The notes: generated by a model from the sequence alone, not told the origin. 64,000 bases of DNA from Streptomyces ardesiacus (GCF_003112575.1 NZ_BEWC01000007.1:310001-374000), one strand, 5' to 3'; counted from the stretch's first letter, positions 1-8,929 are shown. Numbers and translations are program-made.

Positions 1-123
1 GGGGGCCTGGGGGTTGATGTCCCGGAACGCGACGGTGGTGTCGGTCTCGCGGACGATCGTCGCGGGAATCTGCCCTGCGACGATCTTGCAGAACAGACAG
101 TCGTCCTGGGGTTCGCCGGCCAC
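1..123 (-). CDS. HIT (histidine triad) family protein, N-terminal fragment cut by window edge
   Basis: Only the first 41 codons are inside the window. The translation begins from a GTG at 121-123 (MAGEPQDDCLFCKIVAG...) with a GAGGAG ribosome site seven bases upstream. The CLFCKI zinc-binding pair and the following IPATIV..ETD..VAFRDINPQAP segment are the typical start of HIT-family nucleotide hydrolases/transferases; the HxHxH catalytic triad lies outside the window. It follows the tricorn-like protease gene in the same direction after a 127-bp gap that holds a strong inverted repeat, so it may be transcribed separately. Family call is confident; substrate is unknown. Confidence 0.85.
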   Translation of the reverse strand, partial: MAGEPQDDCLFCKIVAGQIPATIVRETDTTVAFRDINPQAP

Positions 124-183
124 TTGGCTCTCCTCACGCAGTGATCTTCTGGAAGGCATCGTATCCGCCGCCGCCCGAGCCGG

Positions 184-246
184 GGGCCGTCGTGCCCCCT
201 GGGGGGTATCTCCCAGGCCGTCCAGGCACTGGGGGCACGACGGCCC
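184..246. terminator. 16-bp perfect inverted repeat between protease and HIT genes
   Basis: Arms at 184-199 and 231-246 are perfectly complementary, and the 31-base loop holds a second small stem (198-203 with 212-217). It lies between the stop of the protease gene at 251 and the start of the HIT gene, so a transcription terminator or mRNA-stabilising structure fits. There is no U-run, as usual in Streptomyces. Confidence 0.6.
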
Positions 247-250
247 GCGG

Positions 251-3200
251 TCACGGCAGTGTGGGCGGTGTCTTCGCCGGAGTTTCCTCCAGCGCGGCCA
301 GCGCCAGCGCGATCGCCTCGTCCAACTGGGGATCGCGGCCCGCCGCGTGGTCCTGGGGGCGCTGCGGCACCTCCACGTCCGGATCGACGCCGTGGTTCTC
401 CACGCCCCAGCCGTACCCCTCCATCCAGAACGCGTACTTCGGCTGCGTGATCAGCGTGCCGTCCACCAGCCGGTAGCGGCTGTCGATGCCGATGACGCCG
501 CCCCAGGTACGGACACCCACGACCGGACCGATGCCCAGGGCCTTGATCGCCGCGTTGACGATGTCCCCGTCCGAGCCGGAGAACTCGTTGGCGACCGCGA
601 CGACCGGTCCCCGGGGCGCGTCCTGCGGGTAGCTCGTCGGCCGCATCCCGCGCGGCAGGTCCCAGCCGACGATGCGCCGGGCCAGCTTCTCCACCACGAG
701 CTGGGAGGTGTGGCCGCCCCGGTTCTCGCGGACGTCGACGACCAGGCCCTCCCTGGCCACCTCGACGCGCAGGTCGCGGTGGATCTGGGCCCAGCCGGGC
801 GCCTGCATGTCGGGCACGTGGAGGTAGCCGAGCCGCCCGCCGGACTTCTCGTGGACGTAGGCCCGGCGGTCGGCGACCCAGGCGTGGTAGCGCAGCGGCT
901 CCTCGTCGGCGAGCGGGACGACGACCGCGTGCCGCACCTCTCCCCCGCCGGACGGCGAGACGGTCAGCTCGACCGGCTTGCCCGCCGTACCGACGAGCAG
1001 CGGGCCGGGCCCGGTGACCGGGTCCACGGCCTGGCCCGCGACCGCGACGATCGCGTCGCCGGCGCGCACGGCGACCCCGGGTGCGGCGAGCGGGGAGCGG
1101 GCGTCGGGGTCGGAGGTCTCGGAGGGCAGCACCCGGTCGACGCGCCAGGCGCCGTCCTCGTGGCGGGAGAGGTCGGCGCCGAGCAGGCCCTGGCGGGCGC
1201 CGGAGCCGTGACCGCCGCGCGGGGTGACGTAGGCGTGCGAGGTGCCGAGTTCCCCGTGCACCTCCCACAGGAGGTCGACCAGGTCGTCGTGGGTGGCGAC
1301 GCGGTCGAGGACGGGCCGGTAGCGGTCGAGGACGCCGTCCCAGTCGACGCCGTTCATGTCGGCCCGCCAGAAGTGGTCGCGCATGATGCGGCCGGTCTCG
1401 TCGAACATCTGCCGCCATTCGGCGGCCGGTTCGACGGTCTGCCGGACCCGGCCGAGGTCGACGGCGACGTTGGTGTCGCTGTCCTCGTCGCCGGAGGCCC
1501 GCCGGTCGCTGGGTACGACCTTGAGCCGGCCGTCGGTCCACAGCAGCACCCGCTTGCCGTCGCCGCTGACCTCGAAGTGGTCGGCGTCGCCGCCCAGGTG
1601 CTCGACGCGCTGCTGGACGAGGTCGTACCGCTCCAGCTCGGTGTTGGGGTCGGGGTCCTCGGGGTTGGCGCGGGAGGCGCCGAGGACGCCGGTGAGCGGG
1701 TGGCGCAGCCACAGGACGCCGTCCTTGGCGGCGCGCAGCCGGGAGTAGCGGGCGGCCTCCACCGGGAAGGGCACGATGCGGTCGGCGAGGCCCTCGATGT
1801 CGATCCGGGTGGTGGGGGTGCCCTCGCTGTCGGGGGTCTCCTCACGGTCCGGGGTCTCGAAGGCGCGGCCGTGGCGCTGCGGGCCGAAGGGCGAGGGCGT
1901 GGTCGCGGCGAGGGTGATCAGGTAGGGCCGGGCGCCCTCGACGAAGGCGAGGTCGAAGACGTGCTCGTCGTAGACCGGGTCGAAGGAGCGGGTGGAGAGG
2001 AAGGCGAGGTGCTTGCCGTCCAGGGTGAAGGCCGGGGAGTAGTCCTTGAAGCGCAGCGGGGTCGCCTCGCTCACCGACAGGTCGGTGGTGTTGGCGAGCT
2101 TGAGCTGGCGCAGCGGCTCCGGGCCGGGGTGGGACCAGGCGAGCCAGGCGGAGTCGGGCGAGAAGACGAGGCCGGAGGCGTCGCCGTCCTCGCTGCGGTC
2201 GACCTCGCGGACCTCGCCGCTCTCGCGCTCGACGAGCAGGACCCGCCCGTCGTGCGAGGCGACGGCGACGCGGCTGCCGTCGGGGGCCACGGCGAGGTGC
2301 AGCACCCGGCCGAGCTGCCCGGCGGCCAGGCGCCGCGCGGTGGCGCCGGGGGCGAGCCCGGTGGCGGGCGCGAACTCCAGGGCGTCGTCGCCCTCGGCGT
2401 CCGTCACCCACACCACCCATTCCTCGCCGTCGGCGCGGAAGGTGCGCGGCAGCCGGTTGCGCACGCCGGGCGTGACGGCGAGCGCGCGGGCGGGGCCGGA
2501 GCGGTGGGTGACCCAGTGCACCCCGCCGCGCACCCCGACGGCGCTGCCGCGCGCGGTGTGGTCGGGGGACGCGGAGCCGAACCAGTGGGCGGCGTTGACC
2601 GGGTAGGGCTGGAGGTCGACGCGGGCGCCGCCGAGCCGGATGTCCAGCCGGCGCGGTTCCGCACCGTCCAGGTCGTCCAGCGTCCACAGTTCACCGGCGG
2701 AGGAGTAGACGACGCGGGTGCCGTCGGTGGCGGCGTGCCGGGCGTAGAAGCCGTCGAGGGGGCTGTGGCGGCGCAGGTCGGAGCCGTCGGCGAGGGAGGA
2801 GTAGAGGGCGCCGGTGCCCTCGTGGTCGGAGAGGAAGGCGATCCGGTCGCCGACCCAGAAGGGGTACTCGATGTTGCCGTCGAGGTCGGCGTGCAGCCGG
2901 ACGAACTCGCCGTCGTCCTCGCGGTCGATCCACAGCTTGCCCGCCGTGCCGCCCCGGTAGCGCTTCCACCAGGCGGCCTCGCGGCCCATCGGCGCGGACA
3001 GCAGCACGGTGTGCGGACCTTGGGCGACGTCGCCGACGGGCCCGTACGGCAGGGTGGTCGCCGGTCCGCCGTCGAGCGGGACGGCGCGCGCCCAGCTGCG
3101 GCGCAGGCTGGCCTGGCCGTAGGTGCTCAGGGCCAGGACGCGGCCGTCGGCGGTCCAGCCGCGGACCTGGGTCCTGATGCTGCCCCAGTGGGTGAGGCGC

Positions 3201-3454
3201 CTGGCGGGGCCGCCGTCGACGGGGGCGACGTGCACCTCGGGGGCCCCGTCGCGGGTGGAGGTCCAGGCGACCGCGGTGCCGTCGGGCGAGATGCGCGGAT
3301 GGTTCACCGGCACGTTGTCGGCGCTGACCCGCCAGGCGCGGCCGCCGTCGAGCGGGGCGAGCCACACGTCGTCCTCGGCGGTGAAGGCGACCAACTCGCC
3401 GTGCGGGTGCGGAAAGCGGAGATAGGCAGGCGCTGCGGGCTGAGTCACCCCCAT
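251..3454 (-). CDS. Tricorn-type S41 serine protease with PDZ domain
   Basis: The 1067-residue product has the tricorn layout: repeated WD40/TolB-like blades (about 1-640, with motifs such as SPDGTAVAW and SPDSAWLAW), a helical C1 region, a PDZ domain (about 750-840) and a C-terminal S41 protease core. TSHAYV (about residue 730) fits the catalytic His, NEFSGSDGD (Ser near 961) the nucleophile and FWMEGYGWGVENHG (about 1010-1022) the acidic residue. No signal peptide is visible, so a cytosolic peptidase that trims oligopeptides released by the proteasome or Clp is expected from the family. The ATG at 3454 is used; a GTG two codons later is also possible. Length agrees with archaeal and Streptomyces tricorn proteins (about 1050-1100 residues). 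It is followed downstream by a stable hairpin at 184-246. Confidence 0.92.
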   Translation of the reverse strand: MGVTQPAAPAYLRFPHPHGELVAFTAEDDVWLAPLDGGRAWRVSADNVPVNHPRISPDGTAVAWTSTRDGAPEVHVAPVDGGPARRLTHWGSIRTQVRGWTADGRVLALSTYGQASLRRSWARAVPLDGGPATTLPYGPVGDVAQGPHTVLLSAPMGREAAWWKRYRGGTAGKLWIDREDDGEFVRLHADLDGNIEYPFWVGDRIAFLSDHEGTGALYSSLADGSDLRRHSPLDGFYARHAATDGTRVVYSSAGELWTLDDLDGAEPRRLDIRLGGARVDLQPYPVNAAHWFGSASPDHTARGSAVGVRGGVHWVTHRSGPARALAVTPGVRNRLPRTFRADGEEWVVWVTDAEGDDALEFAPATGLAPGATARRLAAGQLGRVLHLAVAPDGSRVAVASHDGRVLLVERESGEVREVDRSEDGDASGLVFSPDSAWLAWSHPGPEPLRQLKLANTTDLSVSEATPLRFKDYSPAFTLDGKHLAFLSTRSFDPVYDEHVFDLAFVEGARPYLITLAATTPSPFGPQRHGRAFETPDREETPDSEGTPTTRIDIEGLADRIVPFPVEAARYSRLRAAKDGVLWLRHPLTGVLGASRANPEDPDPNTELERYDLVQQRVEHLGGDADHFEVSGDGKRVLLWTDGRLKVVPSDRRASGDEDSDTNVAVDLGRVRQTVEPAAEWRQMFDETGRIMRDHFWRADMNGVDWDGVLDRYRPVLDRVATHDDLVDLLWEVHGELGTSHAYVTPRGGHGSGARQGLLGADLSRHEDGAWRVDRVLPSETSDPDARSPLAAPGVAVRAGDAIVAVAGQAVDPVTGPGPLLVGTAGKPVELTVSPSGGGEVRHAVVVPLADEEPLRYHAWVADRRAYVHEKSGGRLGYLHVPDMQAPGWAQIHRDLRVEVAREGLVVDVRENRGGHTSQLVVEKLARRIVGWDLPRGMRPTSYPQDAPRGPVVAVANEFSGSDGDIVNAAIKALGIGPVVGVRTWGGVIGIDSRYRLVDGTLITQPKYAFWMEGYGWGVENHGVDPDVEVPQRPQDHAAGRDPQLDEAIALALAALEETPAKTPPTLP

Positions 3455-3521
3455 ACCCTATGCAGGGGCGCGGCCCGCCGACAGAGGTTTGGATCACTTC
3501 CCGGCCGCGGGCCCGCCTCCG

Positions 3522-4031
3522 TCACTTGCCCTCGACGGGCCCGCAGTGCGGGTCGCTCGGGCACCAGACGGTCCGGGTGACGGTCACGGTGGGGCCGGGC
3601 CGGTCCTGGGAGGGCCGGTTCGCGGGCGGGGCGCTCGGGGCGGCGTCGCAGTTGCCCAGTCCCTTGACCCGGAAGCGCTCCTTGCCGTCCACCTTCGCGC
3701 TCAGGTTCCCGCGCACGCAGGCGCCGTTGACGACCTTGGTGACCTTGCCGTCGACGGTGATGTCCTTGCCGTCGTCCGTCCGGCCCTCGCAGTGGACGTC
3801 GGCGACGGACCGCTCGCCCGCCGACGCGGTGGCGCCCTTGTCTCCGGAGGAGGCCGTGCAGTTGAGCCAGCGCACCTCCGCCTTGTGCCGCTGCAGTTCA
3901 CGGGTCACGGTCTGGTCGGTCGTGTAGGCCACCGTCGTGGAACCGAGTCCGCCCGGCTCGCACGCGACGGCCCCGCCGACGGCGACGGCCGCGCCGACGA
4001 CCACCGGAGCCATGCGCCAAATCCGCCTCAT
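3522..4031 (-). CDS. Small secreted lipoprotein of unknown function
   Basis: The product (about 169 residues from the ATG at 4031; another ATG lies three codons upstream) starts MRRIWRMAPVVVGAAVAVGG followed by AVAC, a positively charged N-terminus, hydrophobic core and lipobox-like cysteine near residue 24. The mature part has four further Cys (LNC, VHC, GAC, GNC) spaced as two possible disulfides, then a Pro-rich stretch and a C-terminal CPSDPHC. This resembles the DUF4333-type actinobacterial lipoproteins but I cannot assign a domain firmly. It is transcribed divergently from the gene at 4112 across about 80 bases. No function can be given. Confidence 0.75.
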   Translation of the reverse strand: MRRIWRMAPVVVGAAVAVGGAVACEPGGLGSTTVAYTTDQTVTRELQRHKAEVRWLNCTASSGDKGATASAGERSVADVHCEGRTDDGKDITVDGKVTKVVNGACVRGNLSAKVDGKERFRVKGLGNCDAAPSAPPANRPSQDRPGPTVTVTRTVWCPSDPHCGPVEGK

Positions 4032-4111
4032 TGCCCACATGAAGGGCAGCGTCCCACCCGCCTGGGGCCTGCGGTAGGGCGCATACGGCCACTCTCACTA
4101 CCGTGGGTGCC

Positions 4112-4489
4112 ATGGGCAACGACCGCAGGCAGCGCAGGCTCGTCGTCGGCGAAGGAACCCCCTGGCTGTGGAGTCACCGGCAGAAACGGGGGCGCGACGG
4201 CGTCTGGCGGGACGCGCTGACGCTGTACCGGGACGGCGTCCGGGTGCGGTTCGTCTTCCGCGCGGGGGCGCCCGGCTCGGGCCGGTGGACCACGGAGGGC
4301 GGCCTCTGGTACGAGGGCTGCGTGGGCGACGACCGCGGCAACCTGCTCAACCTGCGCGAACCCGGTGCCGTACGGGCGCTGGTCGAGGCCGCCGGGCGGC
4401 GCGGCCTGCTGCCCGGGCCCGGGGGCCGGCCGGTGGAGCTGGACGGCTGGGAGCTGTTCCCCGCCGTCGTCGCCGCCACCGACGGCTGA
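4112..4489 (+). CDS. Conserved hypothetical protein, 125 residues
   Basis: The reading frame begins MGNDRRQRRLVVGEGTPW; a GTG three codons upstream (4103) is an alternative start. It has no signal peptide or membrane segment and is rich in Arg, Gly and Trp (WLWSHRQKRG, GRWTTEGGLWYEGC). Strong coding bias for G/C in third positions supports a real gene, and it is divergent from the lipoprotein gene and convergent with rsmE, 34 bases apart. I do not recognise the family. Repeated WxxxG-type beta-strand spacing suggests a small beta-rich cytosolic protein; that is only a guess. Confidence 0.65.
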   Translation: MGNDRRQRRLVVGEGTPWLWSHRQKRGRDGVWRDALTLYRDGVRVRFVFRAGAPGSGRWTTEGGLWYEGCVGDDRGNLLNLREPGAVRALVEAAGRRGLLPGPGGRPVELDGWELFPAVVAATDG

Positions 4490-4523
4490 CCGGAGCCCGC
4501 CGGCACCCGGCGATCCGGCGCCG

Positions 4524-5273
4524 TCAGGACCAGCGGCCGGTGCGCGACAGCAGGACGGCGGTCGCGGCGGTGCCCGCCGTGGAGGTGCGCAGGACGCTGC
4601 GGCCCAGGCGGTAGGGCCGGGCGCCGGCCTCGGCGAAGAGCGCCAACTCCTCGGGGGACACGCCCCCTTCGGGCCCGACGACCAGCACGATGTCGCCGGC
4701 TGCGGGGAGTTCGGCGCCGGACAGGGGCGCGTCGCCGCTCTCGTGGAGCACCGCGGCGAAGTCGGCGTCGGCCAGAAGTGAGGCAACCTGCTTGCTCGTC
4801 GCCGCGTCGGCGACGTCGGGGAAGCGGACCCGGCGGGACTGCTTGCCCGCCTCCCGGGCCGTCGCCCGCCACTTGCCGAGCGCCTTCAGGCCGCGCTCGC
4901 CCTTCCACTGGGTGATGCAGCGCGACGCCGCCCAGGGCACGATCGCGTCGACGCCGACCTCGGTCATCGTCTCGACGGCCAGCTCGCCGCGGTCGCCCTT
5001 GGGCAGGGCCTGCACGACGGTGATGCGGGGCTGCTCGGCGGGCTCCTCGCGCACGCCGCCCGGCACGGTGACGACCAGGCGGTCCTTGCCCTCGGCGGCC
5101 TGCACCACGCCCTCGGCCCAGTGGCCGCGTCCGTCGGTGAGGACGACGCCCTCGCCCGCCCGCAGCCGCTTCACGGAGACGGCGTGGCGTCCCTCGGGGC
5201 CGTCGAGGACGTACGCGCCCGCGGTCAGGTCCTGGGGCCGCAGGGAGTCGACCACGAACACCGGTGCCGTCAT
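4524..5273 (-). CDS. rsmE: 16S rRNA (uracil-1498-N3)-methyltransferase RsmE
   Basis: The 249-residue SPOUT-class enzyme methylates N3 of U1498 in 16S rRNA using S-adenosylmethionine. The N-terminal PUA-like part (MTAPVFVVDS...) is followed by the trefoil-knot signature VVGPEGGVSPEE (about 195-206) and LGRSVLRTSTAGTAA near the end, which bind the cofactor. The ATG at 5273 overlaps the TGA of the upstream nitronate monooxygenase-like gene (ATGA), so translation is coupled. Although the frame is open further upstream, those residues fall inside the neighbour gene and are not family-like. In many actinobacteria rsmE follows hrcA-dnaJ; here one gene intervenes. Confidence 0.95.
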   Translation of the reverse strand: MTAPVFVVDSLRPQDLTAGAYVLDGPEGRHAVSVKRLRAGEGVVLTDGRGHWAEGVVQAAEGKDRLVVTVPGGVREEPAEQPRITVVQALPKGDRGELAVETMTEVGVDAIVPWAASRCITQWKGERGLKALGKWRATAREAGKQSRRVRFPDVADAATSKQVASLLADADFAAVLHESGDAPLSGAELPAAGDIVLVVGPEGGVSPEELALFAEAGARPYRLGRSVLRTSTAGTAATAVLLSRTGRWS

Positions 5274-6355
5274 CGGGTGCCGCCTCCTGTCGTGTAGCGC
5301 GCCAACGTGCCCCCGGCGGAGGCGAGTTCGGCGGCCAGTACCTCCACCAGGTCTCCGGCGGGCAGGTCCCGTGCCATGCGGTGGCCCTGCCCCGCCCACA
5401 GCGCCATGCCCTGCGCGTCGCCCGTCTTCGCCGCCGCCTTGCGCACCGGCGAGGTGAGGTGGTGCACCTCGGGGTAGGCGGCGGGGGCGTAGGGGCCGTG
5501 CTCGCGCAGGAAGCGGTTGACCAGGGCGCGGGCGGGGCGGCCGGAGAAGGCGCGGGTGAGTTCGGTGCGGACGAACAGGGGGTTGGTCAGCGCCTGCTTG
5601 TGCAGGTCGTGCGCGCCGGACTCGGGGGTGGCGAGGAAGGCGGTGCCGAGCTGGGCCGCGCTCGCGCCGGCCGCGAGGACCGCGGCGATCTGCGCGCCGC
5701 GCATGATGCCGCCGGCGGCGACGATCGGCAGGCTCACCGCCTCCCGGACCTGGGCGACCAGCGACAGCAGCCCGGTGCCCGCGCCGCCGGTCTCCGGGTT
5801 GTCCCGGTGGGTGCCCTGGTGGCCGCCGGCCTCGGCGCCCTGCGCGATCACCGCGTCGGCGCCGGACTGCTCGACGGCCCGGGCCTCGTCGGCGGTGGTC
5901 GCGCTGACCAGGGCGAAGGTGCCGACGCGGTGCAGGGAGTCGACGACCTCACGGCTCGGGACGCCGAAGTGGAAGGACACCACCGGCACGGGGTTGTCCA
6001 GCAGCACGGCGAGCTTGGTGTCGTAGCCGTCGTCCCGGCCGTTGTCGGGGTCGCCCAGCTCCGTCTCGTACCAGGCTGCCTCACCGGCCAACTGGTGGGC
6101 GTAGACCTCGACGGCGGCGGCGTCGGCCGTCTCCGGCTGCGGGAGGAAGAGGTTGACGCCGAAGGGGCGGCCGGTCAGTCCCCGCAGGTGTTTGATCTCC
6201 TGGTACATCCCGTCCGCGGTCTTGTACCCGGCGGCCAGGAAGCCCAGCCCGCCCGCCTCGGACACCGCGGCCGCGAGCCGCGGCACGGAGACGCCGCCCG
6301 CCATGGGCGCCTGCACGATCGGGTAGGGGAAGAGATCGGTCAGTGCGGAGGACAT
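5270..6355 (-). CDS. Nitronate monooxygenase-like FMN protein (2-nitropropane dioxygenase family)
   Basis: The 361-residue TIM-barrel flavoprotein starts PYPIVQAPMAGGVSVPRLAAAVSEAGGLGFLA, the usual family opening. The FMN/catalytic segment AQGAEAGGHQGTHRD (about 175-190) and the phosphate-binding AAGGIMRGAQIAAVLAAGASAAQLGTAF (about 215-242) are present. Family members oxidise alkyl nitronates such as propionate 3-nitronate, though some act as enoyl-ACP reductases (FabK-like), so the substrate is not settled. It lies 271 bases downstream of dnaJ2 and overlaps rsmE by four bases. Confidence in family is high, in exact reaction moderate. Confidence 0.88.
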   Translation of the reverse strand: MSSALTDLFPYPIVQAPMAGGVSVPRLAAAVSEAGGLGFLAAGYKTADGMYQEIKHLRGLTGRPFGVNLFLPQPETADAAAVEVYAHQLAGEAAWYETELGDPDNGRDDGYDTKLAVLLDNPVPVVSFHFGVPSREVVDSLHRVGTFALVSATTADEARAVEQSGADAVIAQGAEAGGHQGTHRDNPETGGAGTGLLSLVAQVREAVSLPIVAAGGIMRGAQIAAVLAAGASAAQLGTAFLATPESGAHDLHKQALTNPLFVRTELTRAFSGRPARALVNRFLREHGPYAPAAYPEVHHLTSPVRKAAAKTGDAQGMALWAGQGHRMARDLPAGDLVEVLAAELASAGGTLARYTTGGGTR

Positions 6356-6475
6356 GACGGCATGGTGTCACGTCCTCCCCACACGTCCGAATCCGGGCTT
6401 CCGTTGGCATAAGCCAGGAGCATCCGCATCCCGGAGGGATCACCGTCTCCCGGCGAACCGCCCGTCAGCGCCCCG

Positions 6476-6683
6476 CGTCACCGCCCGTTGAACGCGTCCT
6501 TCAACCGCGAGAACAGCCCCTGCTGCCCCGGCTGACCGTGCCTGCCCGGGGAACGACCCCCGGACCCCCGGCACGCTCCGGCGGCCGCCCTCACCAGCAC
6601 GACCACCGACCCCGCCGGGCACGACGTCACCGACCGTTGAACGCGTCCTTCAACCGCGAGAACAGCCCCTGCTGCCCGGGCTG
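6476..6683. repeat. Duplicated 59-bp dnaJ2 3' end (copies 6476-6534 and 6625-6683)
   Basis: Copy 6625-6683 is the last part of dnaJ2 including its stop codon. Copy 6476-6534, 149 bases further downstream, matches it at 57 of 59 positions. Read on the minus strand both copies encode GQQGLFSRLKDAFNGR then TGA. The 149-base offset is not a multiple of three, so the second tail is out of frame with dnaJ2. It looks like a segmental duplication of the gene end. Confidence 0.95.
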
Positions 6684-7763
6684 GAACTGCCCCTGCGGGC
6701 GTTCCTCGCCGCGGAGTTTGGCCAGCTCGCGCAGGAGGCGTTCCTGTTCGGGGTCGAGCTTGCCCGGGGTGGTGACCTCGACGTGGACGATGAGGTCGCC
6801 CCGGCCGCCGCCGCGCAGGTGGGTGACGCCCCGGCCGTGCAGCGGGATCGACTGGCCCGACTGGGTGCCCGGGCGGATGTCGACCTCCTCCATGCCGTCG
6901 AGGGTCTCCAGCGGCACCTTCGTGCCGAGGGCCGCCGCCGTCATCGGGATGGTGACCGTGCAGTGCAGGTCGTCGCCGCGGCGCTGGAAGGTGGAGTGGG
7001 ACAGCTCGTGGATCTCGACGTACAGGTCGCCGGCGGGGCCGCCGCCGGGGCCGACCTCGCCCTCGCCCGCGAGCTGGATCCGCGTGCCGTTGTCCACACC
7101 GGCCGGGATCTTCACGGTGAGGGTGCGCCGGGAGCGGACCCGGCCGTCGCCCGCGCACTCGGGGCACGGGGTGGGCACCACGGTGCCGAAGCCCTGGCAC
7201 TGGGGGCACGGGCGGGAGGTCATGACCTGGCCCAGGAAGGACCGGGTGACCTGCGAGACCTCACCACGGCCGCGGCACATGTCGCACGTCTGGGCCGACG
7301 TGCCGGGCGCCGCGCCCTCGCCGTTGCAGGTGTTGCAGACGACCGCGGTGTCGACCTGGATGTCCTTGGTCGTGCCGAAGGCCGCCTCGTCCAGCTCGAC
7401 CTCGATGCGGATCATCGCGTCCTGGCCGCGGCGGGTGCGCGAGCGCGGTCCGCGCTGCGACGCCGTCCCGAAGAACGCGTCCATGATGTCCGAGAAGTTC
7501 CCGAAGCCGCCCGCGCCGAAGCCGCCGGCCCCACCGCCGCCCGCCTGCGAGAGCGGGTCGCCGCCGAGGTCGTAGACCTGCTTCTTCTGCGGGTCCGACA
7601 ACACCTCGTAGGCGGCGTTGATCTCCTTGAACCGCTCCTGGGTCTTCGGATCGGGGTTGACGTCCGGGTGCAGCTCGCGGGCGAGCCTCCGGAACGCCTT
7701 CTTGATCTCGTCCTGGGAAGCGTCGCGGCGCACGCCGAGTACGGCGTAGTAGTCCGTGGCCAC
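6627..7763 (-). CDS. dnaJ2: Molecular chaperone DnaJ (DnaJ2, hrcA-linked)
   Basis: The 378-residue Hsp40 co-chaperone stimulates DnaK ATPase and delivers unfolded protein. The J domain (about 1-65) has the HPD loop (ELHPDVNPD), followed by a Gly/Phe-rich linker (GGGGAGGFGAGGFGNF), four CxxCxGxG zinc repeats (CNTCNGEG, CDMCRGRG, CPQCQGFG, CPECAGDG, about 145-215) and the C-terminal substrate-binding domains. It starts directly after the hrcA stop, so the two form one operon under the CIRCE element upstream of hrcA. Its last 17 codons are duplicated downstream. This is the second dnaJ of streptomycetes rather than the dnaK-grpE-dnaJ copy. Confidence 0.97.
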   Translation of the reverse strand: MATDYYAVLGVRRDASQDEIKKAFRRLARELHPDVNPDPKTQERFKEINAAYEVLSDPQKKQVYDLGGDPLSQAGGGGAGGFGAGGFGNFSDIMDAFFGTASQRGPRSRTRRGQDAMIRIEVELDEAAFGTTKDIQVDTAVVCNTCNGEGAAPGTSAQTCDMCRGRGEVSQVTRSFLGQVMTSRPCPQCQGFGTVVPTPCPECAGDGRVRSRRTLTVKIPAGVDNGTRIQLAGEGEVGPGGGPAGDLYVEIHELSHSTFQRRGDDLHCTVTIPMTAAALGTKVPLETLDGMEEVDIRPGTQSGQSIPLHGRGVTHLRGGGRGDLIVHVEVTTPGKLDPEQERLLRELAKLRGEERPQGQFQPGQQGLFSRLKDAFNGR

Positions 7764-8780
7764 CTACGACTCCGCCAGGATCTGTCCGACGTACCGTGCC
7801 ACTGCGCGTACCGCTCCCATCGTTCCCGGGTAGTCCATGCGGGTCGGTCCGACCACGCCGAGCTTGGCAACCGCCTCGCCGCCCGAACCGTAGCCGACCG
7901 ACACGACGGACGTTGAGTTGAGTCCTTCGTGGGCGTTCTCATGACCGATCCGTACGGTCACGCCCGGATCCTTCGCCTCGCCGAGCAGCTTGAGGAGCAC
8001 GACCTGCTCCTCCAGCGCCTCCAGCACCGGCCGGATCACCAAGGGGAAGTCGTGCCCGAAGCGGGTCAGATTGGCGGTGCCGCCGATCATCAGCCGCTCC
8101 TCGTTCTCCTCGACCAGCGTCTCCAGGAGAGTGGAGAGCACGGTGGAGACCGTACCGCGATCCTCGGCCTCGAAGGGCTCCGCCAGATCTTCCACCAGGG
8201 ACGGCACATCCGTGAAACGGCGTCCCGCGACCCGGCTGTTGAGCCGCGCCCGCAGATCGGCCAGCGAGGCCTCGCCGAACGGCGCCGGGCAGTCGATCAT
8301 CCGCTGCTCGACCCGGCCGGTGTCCGTGATCAGCACGAGCATCAGGCGCGCGGGCGCGAGCGAGAGCAGTTCCACGTGCCGCACGGTCGAGCGGGTCAGC
8401 GACGGGTACTGCACGACGGCGACCTGCCGGGTGAGCTGCGCCAGCAGCCGCACCGTGCGGGCCACGACGTCGTCGAGGTCGACGGCGCCCTCCAGGAAGT
8501 TCTGGATGGCACGCCGCTCGGGCGCGGTCATCGGCTTGACGCCGGCCAGCTTGTCGACGAAGAGCCGGTAGCCCTTGTCGGTCGGGATGCGCCCGGCGCT
8601 GGTGTGCGGCTGGGCGATGAATCCCTCGTCCTCCAGGGCCGCCATGTCATTGCGCACGGTGGCCGGGGAGACGCCGAGGTTGTGCCGCTCGGTGAGGGCC
8701 TTGGAACCGACCGGTTCCTCGGTGCCGACGTAGTCCTGGACGATGGCGCGCAGCACCTGAAGCCTGCGTTCACTGAGCAT
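7764..8780 (-). CDS. hrcA: Heat-inducible transcription repressor HrcA
   Basis: The 338-residue repressor binds CIRCE operators and shuts off chaperone genes until heat stress titrates GroEL. The N-terminal winged helix (MLSERRLQVLRAIVQDYV, ..SPATVRNDMAALE.., about 1-75) and the following GYRLFVDKL and GAF-like HrcA domain are intact. The ATG at 8780 lies 49 bases downstream of a perfect-type CIRCE element at 8829-8855, so the operon is self-repressed. The stop abuts the dnaJ2 start without a gap. Length matches the family (about 340). Confidence 0.97.
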   Translation of the reverse strand: MLSERRLQVLRAIVQDYVGTEEPVGSKALTERHNLGVSPATVRNDMAALEDEGFIAQPHTSAGRIPTDKGYRLFVDKLAGVKPMTAPERRAIQNFLEGAVDLDDVVARTVRLLAQLTRQVAVVQYPSLTRSTVRHVELLSLAPARLMLVLITDTGRVEQRMIDCPAPFGEASLADLRARLNSRVAGRRFTDVPSLVEDLAEPFEAEDRGTVSTVLSTLLETLVEENEERLMIGGTANLTRFGHDFPLVIRPVLEALEEQVVLLKLLGEAKDPGVTVRIGHENAHEGLNSTSVVSVGYGSGGEAVAKLGVVGPTRMDYPGTMGAVRAVARYVGQILAES

Positions 8781-8828
8781 TGCGCGCGCACCTCCAGCAG
8801 TCGTCCGCCCGTTTCCGGCCTGTCTGTC

Positions 8829-8855
8829 CTGGCACTCACGGCTCGCGAGTGCCAG
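8829..8855. promoter_or_regulatory. CIRCE operator
   Basis: The 9-9-9 inverted repeat CTGGCACTC, nine bases, GAGTGCCAG is complete and lies directly upstream of hrcA. CIRCE is the established HrcA binding site (consensus TTAGCACTC-N9-GAGTGCTAA). The actinobacterial variant with GGC/GCC is seen here. Confidence 0.96.
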
Positions 8856-8929
8856 ACTTCCCCGGCCCAGTGTACGGCCGTGGGGTACGCCCCCGGCAAG
8901 GCCGGGGCCAAGCCGTTAGCGTCGTCGCC

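Noticed and set aside
14..3580. Long open frame of 1188 codons on the plus strand
   Set aside because: It is the mirror of the tricorn-type protease gene. Its translation is low-complexity Val/Gly/Asp/Arg with no family pattern, an effect of GC-rich codon bias on the other strand.
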